Positions 35,869 through 52,850 of a stretch of 64,000 nucleotides of DNA are shown in pieces. Below the pieces are notes generated by a model. The model had not been told where the DNA came from and searched no databases. It worked only from the letters and a program-made list of their open reading frames with translations. Position numbers and translations under genes: made by a program. The first letter of the stretch is position 1. Each line of letters begins with the position of its first letter. Source of the DNA: Trichaptum fuscoviolaceum (Eukaryota > Basidiomycota > Agaricomycetes > Hymenochaetales > Trichaptaceae); contig CAJSYZ010000010.1 in assembly GCA_910574455.1 (NCBI GenBank), positions 710,770 through 774,769 of the forward strand, written 5' to 3'.

Positions 35869-36678
35869 AAGGAGATGTCGTTTCCTCCCTCTCTCCCGCG
35901 AACCAGCAACAAGGATTCCGTCTGCCTGGGCGAGTCGTGGTGGATCTTGGAAGGGAGAGGGTGTTGGTAATGCTTTCACCAGAACAGCGGTATCAACGAC
36001 TCTTCTTTGTCTCCCACGTACATTCTATATGCTGCTAACCGGTGAGAACCAGAGCTATCAGATTCGACGACCATATCAATTGGCTACTGCCAGTGGCAGC
36101 GGTGGGACAGTCTAAATACGGACACCCGTTGAGGTCGTCATATTTTCAACAACATTTCTGCGCGTTGAGATCTTTGGCTTGTTCATTGAAGTTGAGGGGA
36201 CGCTGAGTACTGATATTATGGCTTTGGATAATTTGGTCGAATTTTATTGATAATAACTTGGATGCAGAAACTTCAAACAACTTGAAGCAAACTCTGACCG
36301 CCGAGATGCCGAGAATTCAGCATTTACAGCCTGGTGTAACGTAGCGTTTATATTGTCCCAAGCCTTCGCCGCTTCGGCTTGGCATAGAGAGACTACTTCT
36401 ACACCTATGATGATTCATCTTTTGTCCGATACATTAAAGGCCATTTCGCTATAGGCTTCGGAGTGAAGCAGATCGTGTGCTTGCCCAGCCGATAGAGGCA
36501 TGACAACCTACCAGTCTGCAACACTTCCAGTCTCAAGATGTGGACTCTTCCGAGTCTAGAAGTTTCATTTATTTAATACAGTGATCTGATTGAATACATC
36601 TAGAATTGAGAAAAGGAACGAAAGACTGGACCCTGTAAGAGATATTCCTGTCCACTCCCCGAAGCCGTAGTAACAGAA
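35869..36678. other. Intergenic
   Basis: 810 bp between the start of the third family gene and the stop of the AA9 gene. No gene or repeat seen. Confidence 0.4.
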
Positions 36679-37995
36679 TTACGTGCATTGGGAATAGTAC
36701 TGGCGATTTGTTCGTTAGTGGGCTCCCCTTCTGTTATATGACATTCAGACTCACGTCATTAAGTTCTGTGCAAGTCGTGCCGGCAACGCAGGCTGTCGGA
36801 CCAGTCCAGCCAATTCCACCGCATTGACCATACTGCTGCTGAACGGCGCCCGTAGCCGTGGCGGAAGCAGATGTCGACGTCGCCGTTCCAGACACGGAGG
36901 TGGGGCCCGAAGACGCAGTGCTCTTCGGAGTCGAGGCAGTGCTAGTAGCGACAACGCCGCCCGCGGGCTGTGTGGTCGGGACCGTCGAGGGCTGCAGGGC
37001 TGTGTTCCAGGTCGCGGTCGCCGGCCAAGCTGTAGTAGCAACAGCCGGGGACGCTGTGCCGTATGGGCTCGGGCCTGGGATAGCGTATGTTTCAAGCGTC
37101 TGGTAGATGTCTTTTTTTTAAATGGAGGCGCATGTCAATGAGAGATAGATAGTTTTATTGGCGGTGCTTACTGATGAGGATGCCTGGGTCCGACGCGCTG
37201 TACGCGCCGGGGAACTTCACGGCGGCTGGGCTCGCGGTGCCAGTACCGCCAACCTGGAGCTGGAAGCAGGACATGTAGAATTGGGCACCGCCGACGCTGC
37301 TCGCCACGTGGAGGGCTACGCGAAGCGGACGAAGTTAGTCTTCATGCCAACAATTCAGAAGCAGACACGAACCGATGACCTCAGCGCGAAGAAGATATTG
37401 GCCCGGAGCGATGTCGGTGGGGAGGGTGAAGGTGAAGTGGCCGCAGTTATCGTTGAGCACCTCCGTGGCCCAGTAGTCCGGGTTGTTCGACGGCAGACCC
37501 ATCTCGGAGATCTTGAACCAGCTCGCGGAGGAGCCGACGGCCGTGGCTGCATCGTCGACCTTCGCGAGGTAGATGTTGATTGGGCCGTAGTGGTCGCCGC
37601 CTATGGCCTCGTTCGCGCAGGAGCGGTCGGCAGGCTGCTGGTGCATCTCCACCGTGAGCGAGTCGCCCGCTGTTATTAAAGCTTCTTTAGAGGTTGTGCA
37701 AGTGTGTTCGGACGGGATCACCTACCATTCACTGAGCACAGACCAGAAGCGGGCGTAGCGTTCACGTTGCACGCAATGTCCTACCAACAAAAAAAGAACA
37801 CCATCAACATGATGATGATTGCGTGCTTATTTCCTGACTCACATCGCTCGTAACATCGGTAACGGGGCTGTTGCTCTGAGGCAGACGCACGCACCACGAG
37901 CCCTGGTCGACACCGTTGACCCACATTTCCTGGAAGGTTGCATGGGCCGCCGCGGACGCAACGACGGTCGCAAAGACTGCAGCTTTGAACAGCAT
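36679..37995 (-). CDS. AA9 lytic polysaccharide monooxygenase with CBM1
   Basis: A secreted copper enzyme that cleaves cellulose oxidatively. Six exons (37843-37995, 37726-37780, 37373-37669, 37172-37315, 36755-37110, 36679-36699) give 341 residues. Signal peptide [17 protein letters not shown] is followed by mature [11 protein letters not shown], whose N-terminal His is half of the copper brace. The second brace His is in [15 protein letters not shown], and the axial Tyr is in [22 protein letters not shown] and [11 protein letters not shown] are family blocks. A Ser/Thr/Ala-rich linker leads to CBM1: [21 protein letters not shown], ending YYSQCT after the last intron. A TATA box lies about 60 bp upstream. 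Regulation by cellulose is typical for the family but not visible here. The tiny last exon (seven codons) completes the CBM1 disulfide pattern. Confidence 0.95.
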
Positions 37996-38053
37996 CGTGC
38001 AAGAAAGGCCAAGTGCTCGAAGTTTGCCTCCTCCTCTCTTCGTACAGACAAAC

Positions 38054-38062
38054 GCTTATATA
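38054..38062 (-). promoter_or_regulatory. TATA box of the AA9 gene
   Basis: TATATAAGC on the minus strand about 60 nt before the AA9 start codon at 37995. Confidence 0.55.
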
Positions 38063-38902
38063 CTCTGTCAGGCCAGCCAACGGCTGCACATACAATGTCC
38101 ATCGGCATCCAGAGTGCTCAACCTTAAATTGAGCAGCAAGTCGAGGTCATGCTAGTGACCACAGCTGGAAAACTCCGCGATAGTTCCATTCAATGCGTCT
38201 GCGGGGAAATTAAGCACTCGCTTTCGCATGGAAGTCTGTGCGAGAACTCATATACACGTTCGCGAGGACGTCACTTGTTGATCCGTACTGAGTCGGTGAC
38301 GACGGCAGCTCCGGCGGAGAGGTGAAATAGAACTTTAGCCATTGAACGGATATGGGGAGAGGCAATGTTAACCCGAGGTTAACTCTGCGTTGCGAGATTT
38401 ATGCGACAGTGGACCCGGGTCCGCCAGAAGACTATTTTTATCTTAGTGAGGATCGCAAAGACCAGAAGTATAATGCAATGAAGTTACCAGGGTGATTGAG
38501 CGAAAAGATACCTATCGGTCATGTTAAGTCTTGCATGCAAGAAAGTCACGATCGCAGCCCGGGCTTGATGTAGAGAAGTAAGGCAGACAGATGCCTCAGA
38601 GACCATTTACCATTGTCATCGCTTCCGCTTCGGACAACGCTTGGGCTAAGGGAAAACATAATATATTCAGCGACACATGATCGTACGAGAATACACACGG
38701 CTGCCAACAAAGGACTAAAAGTATGAAGCAAGTTCAAGAAAGGCTCACCACCAAGAATAGCAGCTAATAGGGTCTTTTCATACTGGAATGTAGAACACAT
38801 GGGTAGGCGGAAATTCGTCAGAAATGTATGATGAAGGGTAGACAAGCCGGCGGAACTTTACGAAGATTTTTGTAGAACAGTCATAAGATAGCGATCGATG
38901 AA
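38063..38902. other. Intergenic, upstream of AA9 and downstream of SRRM1
   Basis: 840 bp with no gene seen. It should contain the AA9 promoter, where carbon-source control sites would be expected. The minus-strand open frame at 38546-38845 has no domain. Confidence 0.4.
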
Positions 38903-40677
38903 TCATCGCGCGTCTGCGGTGCCTAGTTCTCTATTCCGAACAATTTTATTTCTCAACGCCTTTTCCTTCAGTTCACTTTCTCTTCTTTTCAGGTCAATCT
39001 CCTTGCTATCCAGGCTGTTGGTCTGATCAGAGAAATCGTTAGCAACGTGCAAGGATGATGGGAACTGTGCTGTTCTGCCTACCGACCTTGCTCTTGTCTA
39101 CTTCCGCTTGGCCTCTGATCTTCAGTTCTTCCTTGGGAGCCTTGTCAAGATCCATACGGTCGCCACGTGGGCTCATCGGGCTGGTACTCCTACTTCCACT
39201 GCGCGCCCTAGGTCCTCTACTCACCTCCCTGCTTCTGCTCCTTTCTCGGCTTCCTCCCCCTTGGCGTCGCCTTCTCCTGCCACCTCTGCGACGTCTCCTA
39301 ACGGGACGAGGCGTGAGAGATCTGGGTCGACCTGGGCTTCCTCGACGTCTCGGGAGAGGACTTCGGCTGCGACTCCTGCTCCTGCTCCTGCTCAGGCTCG
39401 AGGCTCGGCTTCCGGCACCGCGCTTTTCACGGGGCGGTGACCTGCCGAACCGACGAACACTCCGATCACGAGATACAGAGCGACTATCAGACGATATTCT
39501 CCGCCTTCTCGGTGGTGGACTCCGACTATCCCTACCGCCGCGACGCGGCGGCGATGCTCTTCGTGGAGGGGGAGAGCGCCTACGGGGAGAAAAGGAGACA
39601 GAGCGCTGGCGGCGTCTTCGTGGTGGAGAGTAAGGCCGCGAGCGTGAGTTCCTTCGGGGCGACCTTGAACGAGAAGGCGAACGCGAGATCCTCCTCCTAG
39701 GAGATGGGGAGCGCCGTGGTGGACCTCCCGCACCATTAAATGGGGGTGTCCGTGAAATAGATCGACGTCGAGGGGAAGGGGACCTGTCGGGGGAGGGGAG
39801 AGAACGGCTTCTCGGGCGGCCTCGAGGAGGCTAATGTTTTCGTTAGTGATGCACGTGTAAATAATATAGCAAGACGTACCCCTCCTCCTCGTCCACCCCA
39901 GCCACCATCTCTCATTCTACCACCTCGATCATCATCCCATCCACCTCGCCCTCGACCCCTACCTCTTCCACGGCCTCCTCCTCGGTTTCCCCTTTCATCC
40001 CTCTCTTTCTCTCCTATTTCGTCCAGTCGCGCCCTGCGATCGCGCTCACCCAGCGCACGTGAGTCCTTTTCACGAGCAAGACGCATCTCTTCCTTCTTTT
40101 CTTCAATAAAAGTCTTCGGCATGCCTGCAGGCGATTCCTGAGCTTCTAGCAAAAGTTTCCAGAGAGCGGACATGAACTCGGGTGTTTTTGAAGTAAGAAA
40201 GCCTGTGAGATTGATCTGCATCTTACGCGGATCAGGAGTCTATGCAAGCCAAAGGAAATCAGTCACTGATGGTAGGTCAAGAACTGACTGCGCTCACTGG
40301 CTGGGCGGGGTCTTCCAACAAACCCATCGCATACTCAACAACTACTTCGTCTTCAAGACCAAGTTCTACTACCTTCTTCGCAATCCAAGGTCGCATTACT
40401 TCGAGATTGACCTTTCTCATGTCAACCTTATATGTTGAGATTTTTTATTAGCCTGACGCAAACTCCAAGGAGTATTAACAATGCACCTTTTCATTGAACT
40501 CGGGAGGAAACTTTAATGTCTTGAGCAATTTCTTCTCTTTGTCTGAAAATCTACGATCCTGGTCTGTCGAAGTACCTCTAAAGAATCCTACAAAGTGAGC
40601 ACGCACACAAAATAAAGAAATCAGACGAAAGACACTCGTACGAAAAGCGGCTGCCCTTCCTCACCAGCGTCTGCCAT
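38903..40677 (-). CDS. SRRM1: SRRM1-type splicing coactivator (PWI domain and RS domain)
   Basis: A nuclear protein that binds RNA and links splicing factors at exon enhancers. Six exons (40665-40677, 40487-40587, 40298-40426, 39880-40239, 39087-39830, 38903-39022) give 488 residues. Start MADAGFFRGTSTDQDRRF is the family N-terminus. The PWI domain spans about 25-125: LKTLKFPPEFNEKVDMRKVN, LEVMRPWIAKKVVELG, MQINLTGFLTSKTPEFMSAL. A Gly/Arg-rich GRGRGRG stretch follows, then about 220 residues of RS/RSPSPRR repeats, and the end KIVRNRELGTADAR. The first exon has only 13 nt. The RS stretch produces a long open frame on the opposite strand (39055-39633), which I treat as an artefact. Very sure of family. 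Confidence 0.93.
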
Positions 40678-41694
40678 ATTGGTTGTTGAGGAGTATTTTG
40701 TCGATTTCCAAGAGGGGACAAGCAATGAAGGTACTCAGTCGGTTCTTTTTGCTGTGCTTTTTCAATCGAGTTCGTCGTCGTCACAGCCGACCACCGACGA
40801 CAAATAAGGAGAGTGTTGGAGTCGAAGAGCTGTCACTGGCAGTTGGTCGGGACCTGCCCTAAACTCATGGTGACTTCGAGCTGCTCTTGCCAGTCTCAAT
40901 CAACCTTCTTCTGCACATCAGCGTTCAAGTGAAAAAACTCATATCACTCAAAGCGTCATCTGTCGAGCAGCTCTAGCATGGAATACATGGTTCGTGGTCG
41001 ACAGCATTTTTTATGGTCTTCGTTGCACTGGACATCAGGCAGCAACGTGTTCTCACTACTCATTCTACTCAAGCGCGCTGGTGGTCTTCAATGACGGATC
41101 TATTCAAAACTAATCTTTGCTCTGGGTTAACTTTCTTCCATGTAACACAATACCGCCAAGCATAAAAGAATCTCTTGTTCTACGAACTCGTGCATTTGTT
41201 TAGGCGGCCAGTCTACAAGTAAGAAAGTAAATATACTATTGATACAATCCGGAGCGAGTAGTACCGTCCGCGAATGCCGGTCTCTCCGCCTTGCATACTT
41301 CTCCGTAAGAAGAGTGAGTTTTGTTTTGCACGTGTCCTTACTCCGCTGAAATTAAATTAACGGTTAGGAACCGAGAATCAGGCTGTAAGGAACCCGTTCA
41401 GGTTCATATCGATCAGTTGCTACGTGCCACGGATTACTCCACGTAAAGCCGATCCTACTTTGCACTCCACCAGTGCGAGTTAAGCAAATTCTAGCCTTGA
41501 AACACAGACTCCTAAAGTAAAAAGTGGAATAACATGGCTTCAAATCTCTGATAGGCGTCGTCATCGAAGGCAGCAACATCAATAACGGCTGATAGGTACA
41601 CGAATACAGGGTTACTTTATTCTTTACAATTCGTCTGGCACCCTAGTTGATCGAGAAGGGGATTCCATAATTATTCCTCGAAGTCTTGAGCACG
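40678..41694. other. Intergenic, about 1 kb
   Basis: Upstream of SRRM1 and downstream of the NmrA-like gene, both on the minus strand. Contains AT-rich stretches and one short minus-strand frame (41364-41582) without a domain. No gene called. Confidence 0.4.
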
Positions 41695-46547
<4,853 letters not shown>

Positions 46548-48135
46548 ATGTCAAAGTCAATGAGTTCAACTAGCGCCATCAAAGCAATAGAAGTACGTGG
46601 TTGATCAGATCACTGTTATAATATTCGAACAGATAGTACTTACATAACTTTTGAGCAGACTTTCAGAGTCCCTCCGCGGTGGTTGTTCATCAGAGTTGAG
46701 ACAGAAGATGGACATGTCGGTTGGGGTGAGGGTACTTTGGAAGGCCACACCGAAGCTGTTGAAGGTGTATTCCAAGAGTTTAGGGATAAGTACATTGGGT
46801 GGAACGCAGACAATATTGAAGATATATGGCAAAACGGGTACCGCTCCGGGTTTTACCGTGGAGGGCCAGTCCTCATGGTACGTACGTGAATCAGGTGCAT
46901 ATAACAACGTCTTGTAATGCCCCAATACAACACGCTAGTCAGCACTGTCAGGCCTCGACATTGCTCTCTGGGATATCAAGGGAAAGAAACTGGGAGTACC
47001 TGTATGGCAGCTACTTGGTGGGAAAGTTCGTGATCGTGTCCGGGTGTATGGCTGGATAGGAGGAGACAAACCTAGTGATGTCATTGAAGGTGCAAAGCTT
47101 CGAAAGGAACAAGGTTTCACTGCCGTGAAAATGAACGCAACAGGTTTGTGCTTCAACTAAATTCTCTTCGGAATTGACCCTTTTCGATCTATGGCTACCC
47201 AGAGCCCCTGGGGTGGCTAGAATCACCATCAGTCCTGATGGAGACTGTCGAACGAGTTGCACAGGTCAAAGCAATCGGATTAGATGTCGGAATCGATTTC
47301 CACGGCAGATTGCACAAACCTATGGCTAAGCAACTGGCGAAACTGCTGGAGCCTCTACATCCTCTATTCATTGAAGGTTTGCTCCACTTGATAAACGCAG
47401 CAAGATCTGCTGGATGATTTATTATCACATCACAGAGCCTCTACTACCGACGCAGCCGGAAGAAATTGCGGACTTAGCCAGGATGACATCTTGTCCAATA
47501 GCGACCGGAGAGAGGCTATTCACAAGACACGACTATAGACCTTACCTCGAGCGCCGGGCTATGGACATAGCCCAACCTGACGTCTCGCATTGTGGTGGCA
47601 TCAGTGAGTTGAAGCGCCTGGCGGCAATGACCGAGACGTACGATGTTGCCTTCGCTCCGCACAGTCCCCTGGGCCCAATCGCGCTGGCTGCTTGTATGCA
47701 AGTAGGGATATCAAGTCCAAATTGTGAGACATCACTCCTCAGCTTCGGCCTTGAGATTAGTCGCTGACAAGCAGAAAGATGTGATACAGGAGATGAGCTG
47801 GCAGGTAATAATTGGCAAGTCGCTTTGTTGTTTCGAGGCACTAAATGGATATTGGATTCGTCACAAATCAGATACATTACAATCGAGGTGCAGATTTGTT
47901 TACATACCTTTCCGATACGTCGGTCTTCGATATACATGACGGAAGTATTTTTGCTCTTGAAGGTAGTGATACAGTACGCTTTGCTGAGTCTTACTGAAGA
48001 TTTTCTGCAGGAGCTGGCCTGGGAATCGAGATTAACGAAGCCCTGGTGCGAGAGGCCGCAGAAAAGCATATGACAGAGCAAGCATGGAGAAGCCCCGCAC
48101 CCAGAAGTAAAGATGGTTGCCTTTTAGAATGGTGA
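46548..48135 (+). CDS. D-galactonate dehydratase (enolase superfamily)
   Basis: The family removes water from D-galactonate to give 2-keto-3-deoxygalactonate, with Mg2+, in the cytosol. Eight exons: 46548-46592, 46659-46877, 46939-47143, 47203-47376, 47435-47723, 47779-47804, 47872-47962, 48011-48135. Landmarks match Dgo[68 protein letters not shown], metal and acid/base block [57 protein letters not shown], and the end [11 protein letters not shown]. Exon 6 is only 26 nt. The enzyme fits a sugar-acid route with the KduD-like genes at 7 and 20 kb (inference). A second possibility within the superfamily is a related sugar-acid dehydratase, so the exact substrate is not certain. Confidence 0.88.
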
Positions 48136-49457
48136 GGAGGAGGAGAAGTCTTCCTAATATTGGGAGCAGTTGAAGAAAGGACAAAGGTAACATTAAGGTT
48201 GCAGAGATTGAGCACAAGGCATACGTGCTGCATAGTTGTGGTACTGGCATGTGTATGTAAGAAGCAAGTTGGAACAATTTCGAAGAATTGTGCGAATTGC
48301 AATATGGGCCACCGTGGTGGCAAGCTCCCTGGCTTTACTTGGGACCCTTGTGATCTGGACTTGTGTTCTGTTGGGGCACGTGCGTAGACGTGGCCGAGGG
48401 CGATTGTGGGCTAGGGTTAGCAACTTGAAGGACGAAGGCGTGTCTTGGCTGGGAAAATTTATTGACATGTGACAATATGTTTGGTAATAGCGTACTTGAC
48501 ATATGTGTAAAGTACTGTATTTAGTTCAAGGTATTAATGATGCAATGGCATATGTCAGAAGTGCTCTATTCTTAGGTTATTTTTAATGCGAGGGAAGGAC
48601 GCGTTTGAATCCCCATGTTGTTAGTCTAATTTTTTTTTGCAAGTGCAGTATCATGCATTTGGTGGGGACATATGTAGATTTAATTTGCTATGCAGCAGGA
48701 ATAATATACAATAGAGGTGAATGTACTGTTAGATATGTTTATATGTTTTCGTAAGGTAGCGTATAGAAATAGAGAGAGTTGAAGGTATTTCGGTATGAAT
48801 CTAGTGACGACAATATAGGACGCACCTGCTTCAATATTGACAATAAGACTAAGCGTCGAGCAGCATGCACGTTCTGATGTTGAGCTATGCTGGAATCTGG
48901 ACGAACATCATTCAGTCACGAAATCCGCAGAATCAAGGGAAGGAACTCACAAATACCCGGTATTCGAAGTTCAACCACACCTAGTACACAGGATGACAAA
49001 AGGCGCCTTCGAAACGCGCCTGAAACTTACACCCAGTATGCCAGCCTGAGTTAACTGATTTTTTCCTCATAATTGTGGCTATGAACTCTTCAACCTTCTT
49101 TCGAAGCTGGATTGTAGGTGAGTAAAATAACTACATGGAAATGGAATCGACTCACTGATGGCATATACGCCATGCGATGCATTGCATGAGCAGCAGGCTT
49201 CGCCCGATCATACTTGGACTGATTTCCGAGGGACATATAAATTGGCCAGAGCGTTTTGGATCCGAAGTCCGCGAGGTGAGTAGAAACAGACCATAACATA
49301 ATTGCGGCAATTGCTCGAGGATAATTGTCATCCTCCTCAGGAGGCAAATTAATCTCTTGAACCTTTCGGTGCTCTTCCAGCCATGCGTCCGCCGTGAATA
49401 GTTCGACGCGCCTCAGGTGGCAAAGGACCGCACCGTCCAATACAAGGGAAATGCATA
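48136..49457. other. Intergenic
   Basis: About 1.3 kb after the dehydratase. A plus-strand frame of 78 codons at 48236-48472 contains one hydrophobic segment (IWATVVASSLALLGTLVIW) but no other support. Sequence from 48480 to 48830 is AT-rich. No gene called. Confidence 0.4.
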
Positions 49458-49768
49458 TCACATTAGCTCCCTATTCAATGATAGGGCCGAGGTGGACATC
49501 GTACAGAATAGAGCATCAGCTTCTCTATGGTGTACGATGTCCTTCGCATGGTGGTGGTAGGAGCTTATTAGGAGTGGTGGACAATCGACGGTTATAGAGC
49601 CATCCTTGGACGGCCCTGTGGTCAGGTTCACTGTCAAAGGGAAGCCTGAGTTATCCTGTGCAGCAGTAGGAGTGCTCGAGTCAGCGCTCATTGTTGAGCT
49701 TGCGCTCTCGACAATGCTGCTAGCTTCATCGGGGGAAAAGGTCGCGGTACTCACGGTTGAGGACACAG

Positions 49769-50160
49769 TCACAGTTCCATTCCGCTCCCGCTCCCACTCC
49801 CCGAGCTCGAGCTGTTGGAGCCGGTGATGGCGAGGCTGCTGATCGCTTCAGGCTTGTTGTTGATGAAGGCCATGCTCGGGCCCGCAACGATGTTTCCGAG
49901 GAACTTGTCGCGCGCGTTGTTGTTCAACGGCTGTGTGTCGTTCGTGACGTAGATCGCAGCCTGGGACACGGAGAAGGCCAAGTGCTCGACGCCTGCCGGG
50001 CATTGTTTGAAAGCGAGAGGTGGCGGTAAGAGGTTTTCGACCTTGAATTCCCATAAGCCATCGCAGGTGTGTGTGGAAGAACTCCCGCAGCTGTCGAGCA
50101 CGTCGGGATAGCAAGCGATTCCAAAGACGAGCAATATCGTCGCAAGACATGGTTCAGTAG
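49769..50160 (-). pseudogene. Alpha-1,3-glucan synthase fragment B
   Basis: A minus-strand open stretch encodes LWEFKVENLLPPPLAFKQCP, GVEHLAFSVSQAAIYVTNDT, QPLNNNARDKFLGNIVAG and a Ser/Gly-rich tail. This resembles the part of fungal alpha-1,3-glucan synthase (Ags1/Mok1, a plasma-membrane enzyme of cell-wall synthesis) that lies before the conserved ADMFRYSW block; I judge this from memory of the family. No start codon is in frame upstream (an in-frame TGA precedes it), and the rest of the 2000-plus-residue enzyme is absent. It is followed at 49458-49772 by a Ser/Thr-rich frame. I read it as a stranded fragment; related fragment A lies at 52.3-52.85 kb. Confidence 0.5.
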
Positions 50161-50929
50161 CTCAGGCGCCGAAACCCGTTCCGACTCCAAGGAGCGCGGT
50201 GACTGCGAAGAGTTTTGCAGCAGCCAGTCAATGAAGTCCATCTTCGGACGAGCCTGGATGTTCAGCCTTACCTCGGACAAGATTTGCTTAAACGGAGGCG
50301 AAGAAAGATCAGTATGCTCCATGTTTGGGGTAAGGCCTTTGAGGACGATGGATGCGAGTGAAGGTCAGATGTCCGAAAGCAACTGCATCGTTGCATGCTC
50401 ATTGTCGGTCCAATTGGTGAGCTTTAACGCCCGAATCCGCCAACTTGAAGGTGACGACATCGAATGATGAGACGATCTTGCACATGCGCGCTGCGTCTAC
50501 GGTGTCCTCTGCATACTGCGCGGGCACACCACGGCCATAGTGCGAGATGTTGAACCCCTACAGGTTGGGACAGACGAGGACTGCGCGCTCGAAGGAGTGG
50601 TGGGGAATCTGATCTGGATGGTTGCAGTGCACACGTGCAACATCACCAAGCTCGCGGCCGCGTTCGTCTTGCAGTCGACCACATGGACAAAGGACTTGCA
50701 TGCAGAAGGAACAGAAAAGCAGCCTCTGTGCGAACATGCATGAGAGGATAAGTGTTGGAGTGTTTGGAGAGCTGTAAATAGCTGATGAGTAAGCGGTTGA
50801 TCAACGAGGTCGCTCAGTGGACGCAAACTCGGGTGCTTCCGTAACTGCACCAGAATGGTTGTTGAAGGCTGGATGGCAAACTTCCTAGACTGAGGGTGAG
50901 GAAGGTAGCAAGCAAATAAGAGTGTAAAT

Positions 50930-51485
50930 GCTCACATTTTCAGAAGTGGTTTGCTACTTAAGAGAATGGACTCAGGATTGGACCCAGGAAAATGGTTGGC
51001 AACTTCCTCCATTGCGTCTGACGGTTAGATTGCACTACAAGAAAAGAAGATAAACAAACTCACGTTTTCGGAAGGGGAACTGCCGTCCAAGCTAATGGAC
51101 CCGAGGCTTACACTAACTCTGAGGTTTAGTATGTGAGAGCAAAAGTCGAAGAAATGTGCTGCCTACAATCGAAGAAAAAGCCTCTGCTATACTGGCTATG
51201 TCGAGTAGACAATACCAACTTTATTGGACTCAGAACGATGGATACCTGGGTGGCAACTTACTACACTGCAATTGAGGGTGAGAATGGCATTCAAAAACAG
51301 ATGGAAGAAGAATATGCTTACGTTTTCGGAAGGGGACCTGCCGTCCAAACTAATGGACCCAAGGCGTACATCCTAACTCTGAAGTTCAGTGAACGAACGA
51401 GCGTCAAAGAAAAGGTACCTACGATGTAATGAAAAAGCCTCTGCTATACTGGCAATGTCAAGTAGACGATGCCAACTCTAATTTC
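50930..51485. repeat. Direct repeat, period about 258 bp
   Basis: Copy 1 begins at 51061 and copy 2 at 51319. Both start acgttttcggaagggga, continue with ctgccgtccaa and taatggaccc, and end with aaaaagcctctgctatactg and gtagac. A more decayed third copy starts near 50933 (cacattttcagaagtgg). Read on the minus strand, each copy carries a short segment ending just before a GT donor-like sequence, so it could be a duplicated exon, but I cannot name the protein. Confidence 0.7.
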
Positions 51486-52289
51486 CCTGCAAGTGAGCGT
51501 CCTCAACAATCGTTTCAGAGGATATGCTAGGGTGGCGGAGGCAAAGGCGTGGGTCGATGATGGACAGATCGATGGGGGGTTGTCCGGGGTGCATCGGAAG
51601 CAATACCCTGTGCGCAGAATCGTCGAAGGAGGCGAATCAGTCGACGAGTAGCACAAGAACTTGGCGAACGTTTTGGGATTAGGGTCTTGAATAACGATAA
51701 CTGGGCTGGTCCGGCCACTGATCGGGTGGCACGGGCGGCGAAAACAGGTTGTCGAGGAACAGGATAGTACTTTCTATTGAGGTTCAAAGGTCGAATGAAA
51801 GGTAGTGTCGAGCACACCAATCAAGTCAAATGATGCAGATAGTGACGAAGCAGAGAGCCTGAATGGCATGGCTGGAACGCGATGGGCGAAGTATAGGCGG
51901 AGTTGGAGTGGTTGGAGAGCTGTAAATGGCTGATGAGTTTGTCGTTGCGAAGTTCCTTGGGAGTGAAGCGACGTGAGCAAAGAGAATGGGGAGAATAGGT
52001 AGCACACACCATGTCAGGTTACCCGGACGCTAACATCCCAAGCAATGGCAAGTACTAGCACTTGGCTCGGTAGCTGATAATATCAATGACATATGGGGCG
52101 CTTCTTCGGATGACTTCTCATTGGACGAATAAAGATCTCCAATGGCGTCGGTTTCCGCAAAGATACTTCTATCCCGTCGGTCTGGGATCCATCTTGGGTT
52201 GGGTCGTAGTCAGGTGGGCTGTAGGAGAACTCCGGCTCTCCAGTTGACATAGCGCACCCGCAGCGTCTGTCAACAGTATTGTGCATCAG

Positions 52290-52850
52290 GAAGTTCACTC
52301 CTCTGTTGAAACCCCACGTATTGAGCGGACCATGGGCGAGGATGTGAGGGACACGGCGCTGGTGAGCATAATTCCTGTCCGCATGCACAACAGTATATAG
52401 GCTGATGCAGCAGACCAGTCGCTCGTCACACCCTCATATGCAGCCCATGTCGTCCAGTTCTGTCCGTACTTCCACGAGTACCTGAACATATCCGCACCCA
52501 GCGCCTGGTGTATGAACGCGTATTTCCCAGAGCCCGAGTCGAACCCGAACGCATCGTTGTCATAGTGCACGGAGGGGAAGACCATGGGATTGCGGGCGGA
52601 GCCCTTGCGCACAAGGAGATGGTCGCGTGCGTTCGTTGAGGAAGTACCGTCCGTCACGCCCGTCAGTGTCGCATTCCATACCCGCGAGCTAGTCCCAGCG
52701 CCCGAAATCGTCGCAGGATCGGGGTTTACAACCGCTCCGCAGTTCATGGTGGTGATCGAGGGGCTTCCACCTTTGCTCGAGGTTGAATTCCAAGCTGATA
52801 TCAATCGTCGTCGCGTTCGCGCGTTAGACTCGTAAACCAGTCGTTTGTGT
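52290..52850 (-). pseudogene. Alpha-1,3-glucan synthase fragment A
   Basis: Minus-strand frames match the central extracellular part of alpha-1,3-glucan synthase as I remember it: LISAWNSTSS, TTMNCGAVVNPDPATISGAG, ARDHLLVRKGSARNPMVFPS, HQALGADMFRYSWKYGQNW and TTWAAYEGVTSDW. Then the frame changes and resumes as VVHADRNYAHQRRVPHILAH and GPLNTWGFNRG. Between the two parts roughly 35-40 residues of the usual sequence (the GEHIMVQYW block) are missing, and the phase differs, which indicates a deletion. The rest of the gene is absent. On the strand this fragment precedes fragment B (49.8-50.2 kb) although it encodes a later part of the protein, so the two cannot be exons of one intact gene. Confidence 0.6.

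Noticed and set aside
35866..35979. Longer N-terminus for family member 3
   Set aside because: The extra residues are Pro/Arg-rich and have no equivalent in the paralogues; the ATG at 35868 gives the usual Ser/Thr-rich start.
39055..39633. 192-codon open frame on the plus strand
   Set aside because: It is the complement of the Arg/Ser codons of the SRRM1 RS domain. Runs of Leu/Arg/Pro are the expected shadow, and the minus-strand gene explains every base.
48236..48472. 78-codon frame with one hydrophobic segment after the galactonate dehydratase
   Set aside because: Only length and one hydrophobic stretch support it; opposite-strand frames of similar length overlap it and there is no splice or family evidence.
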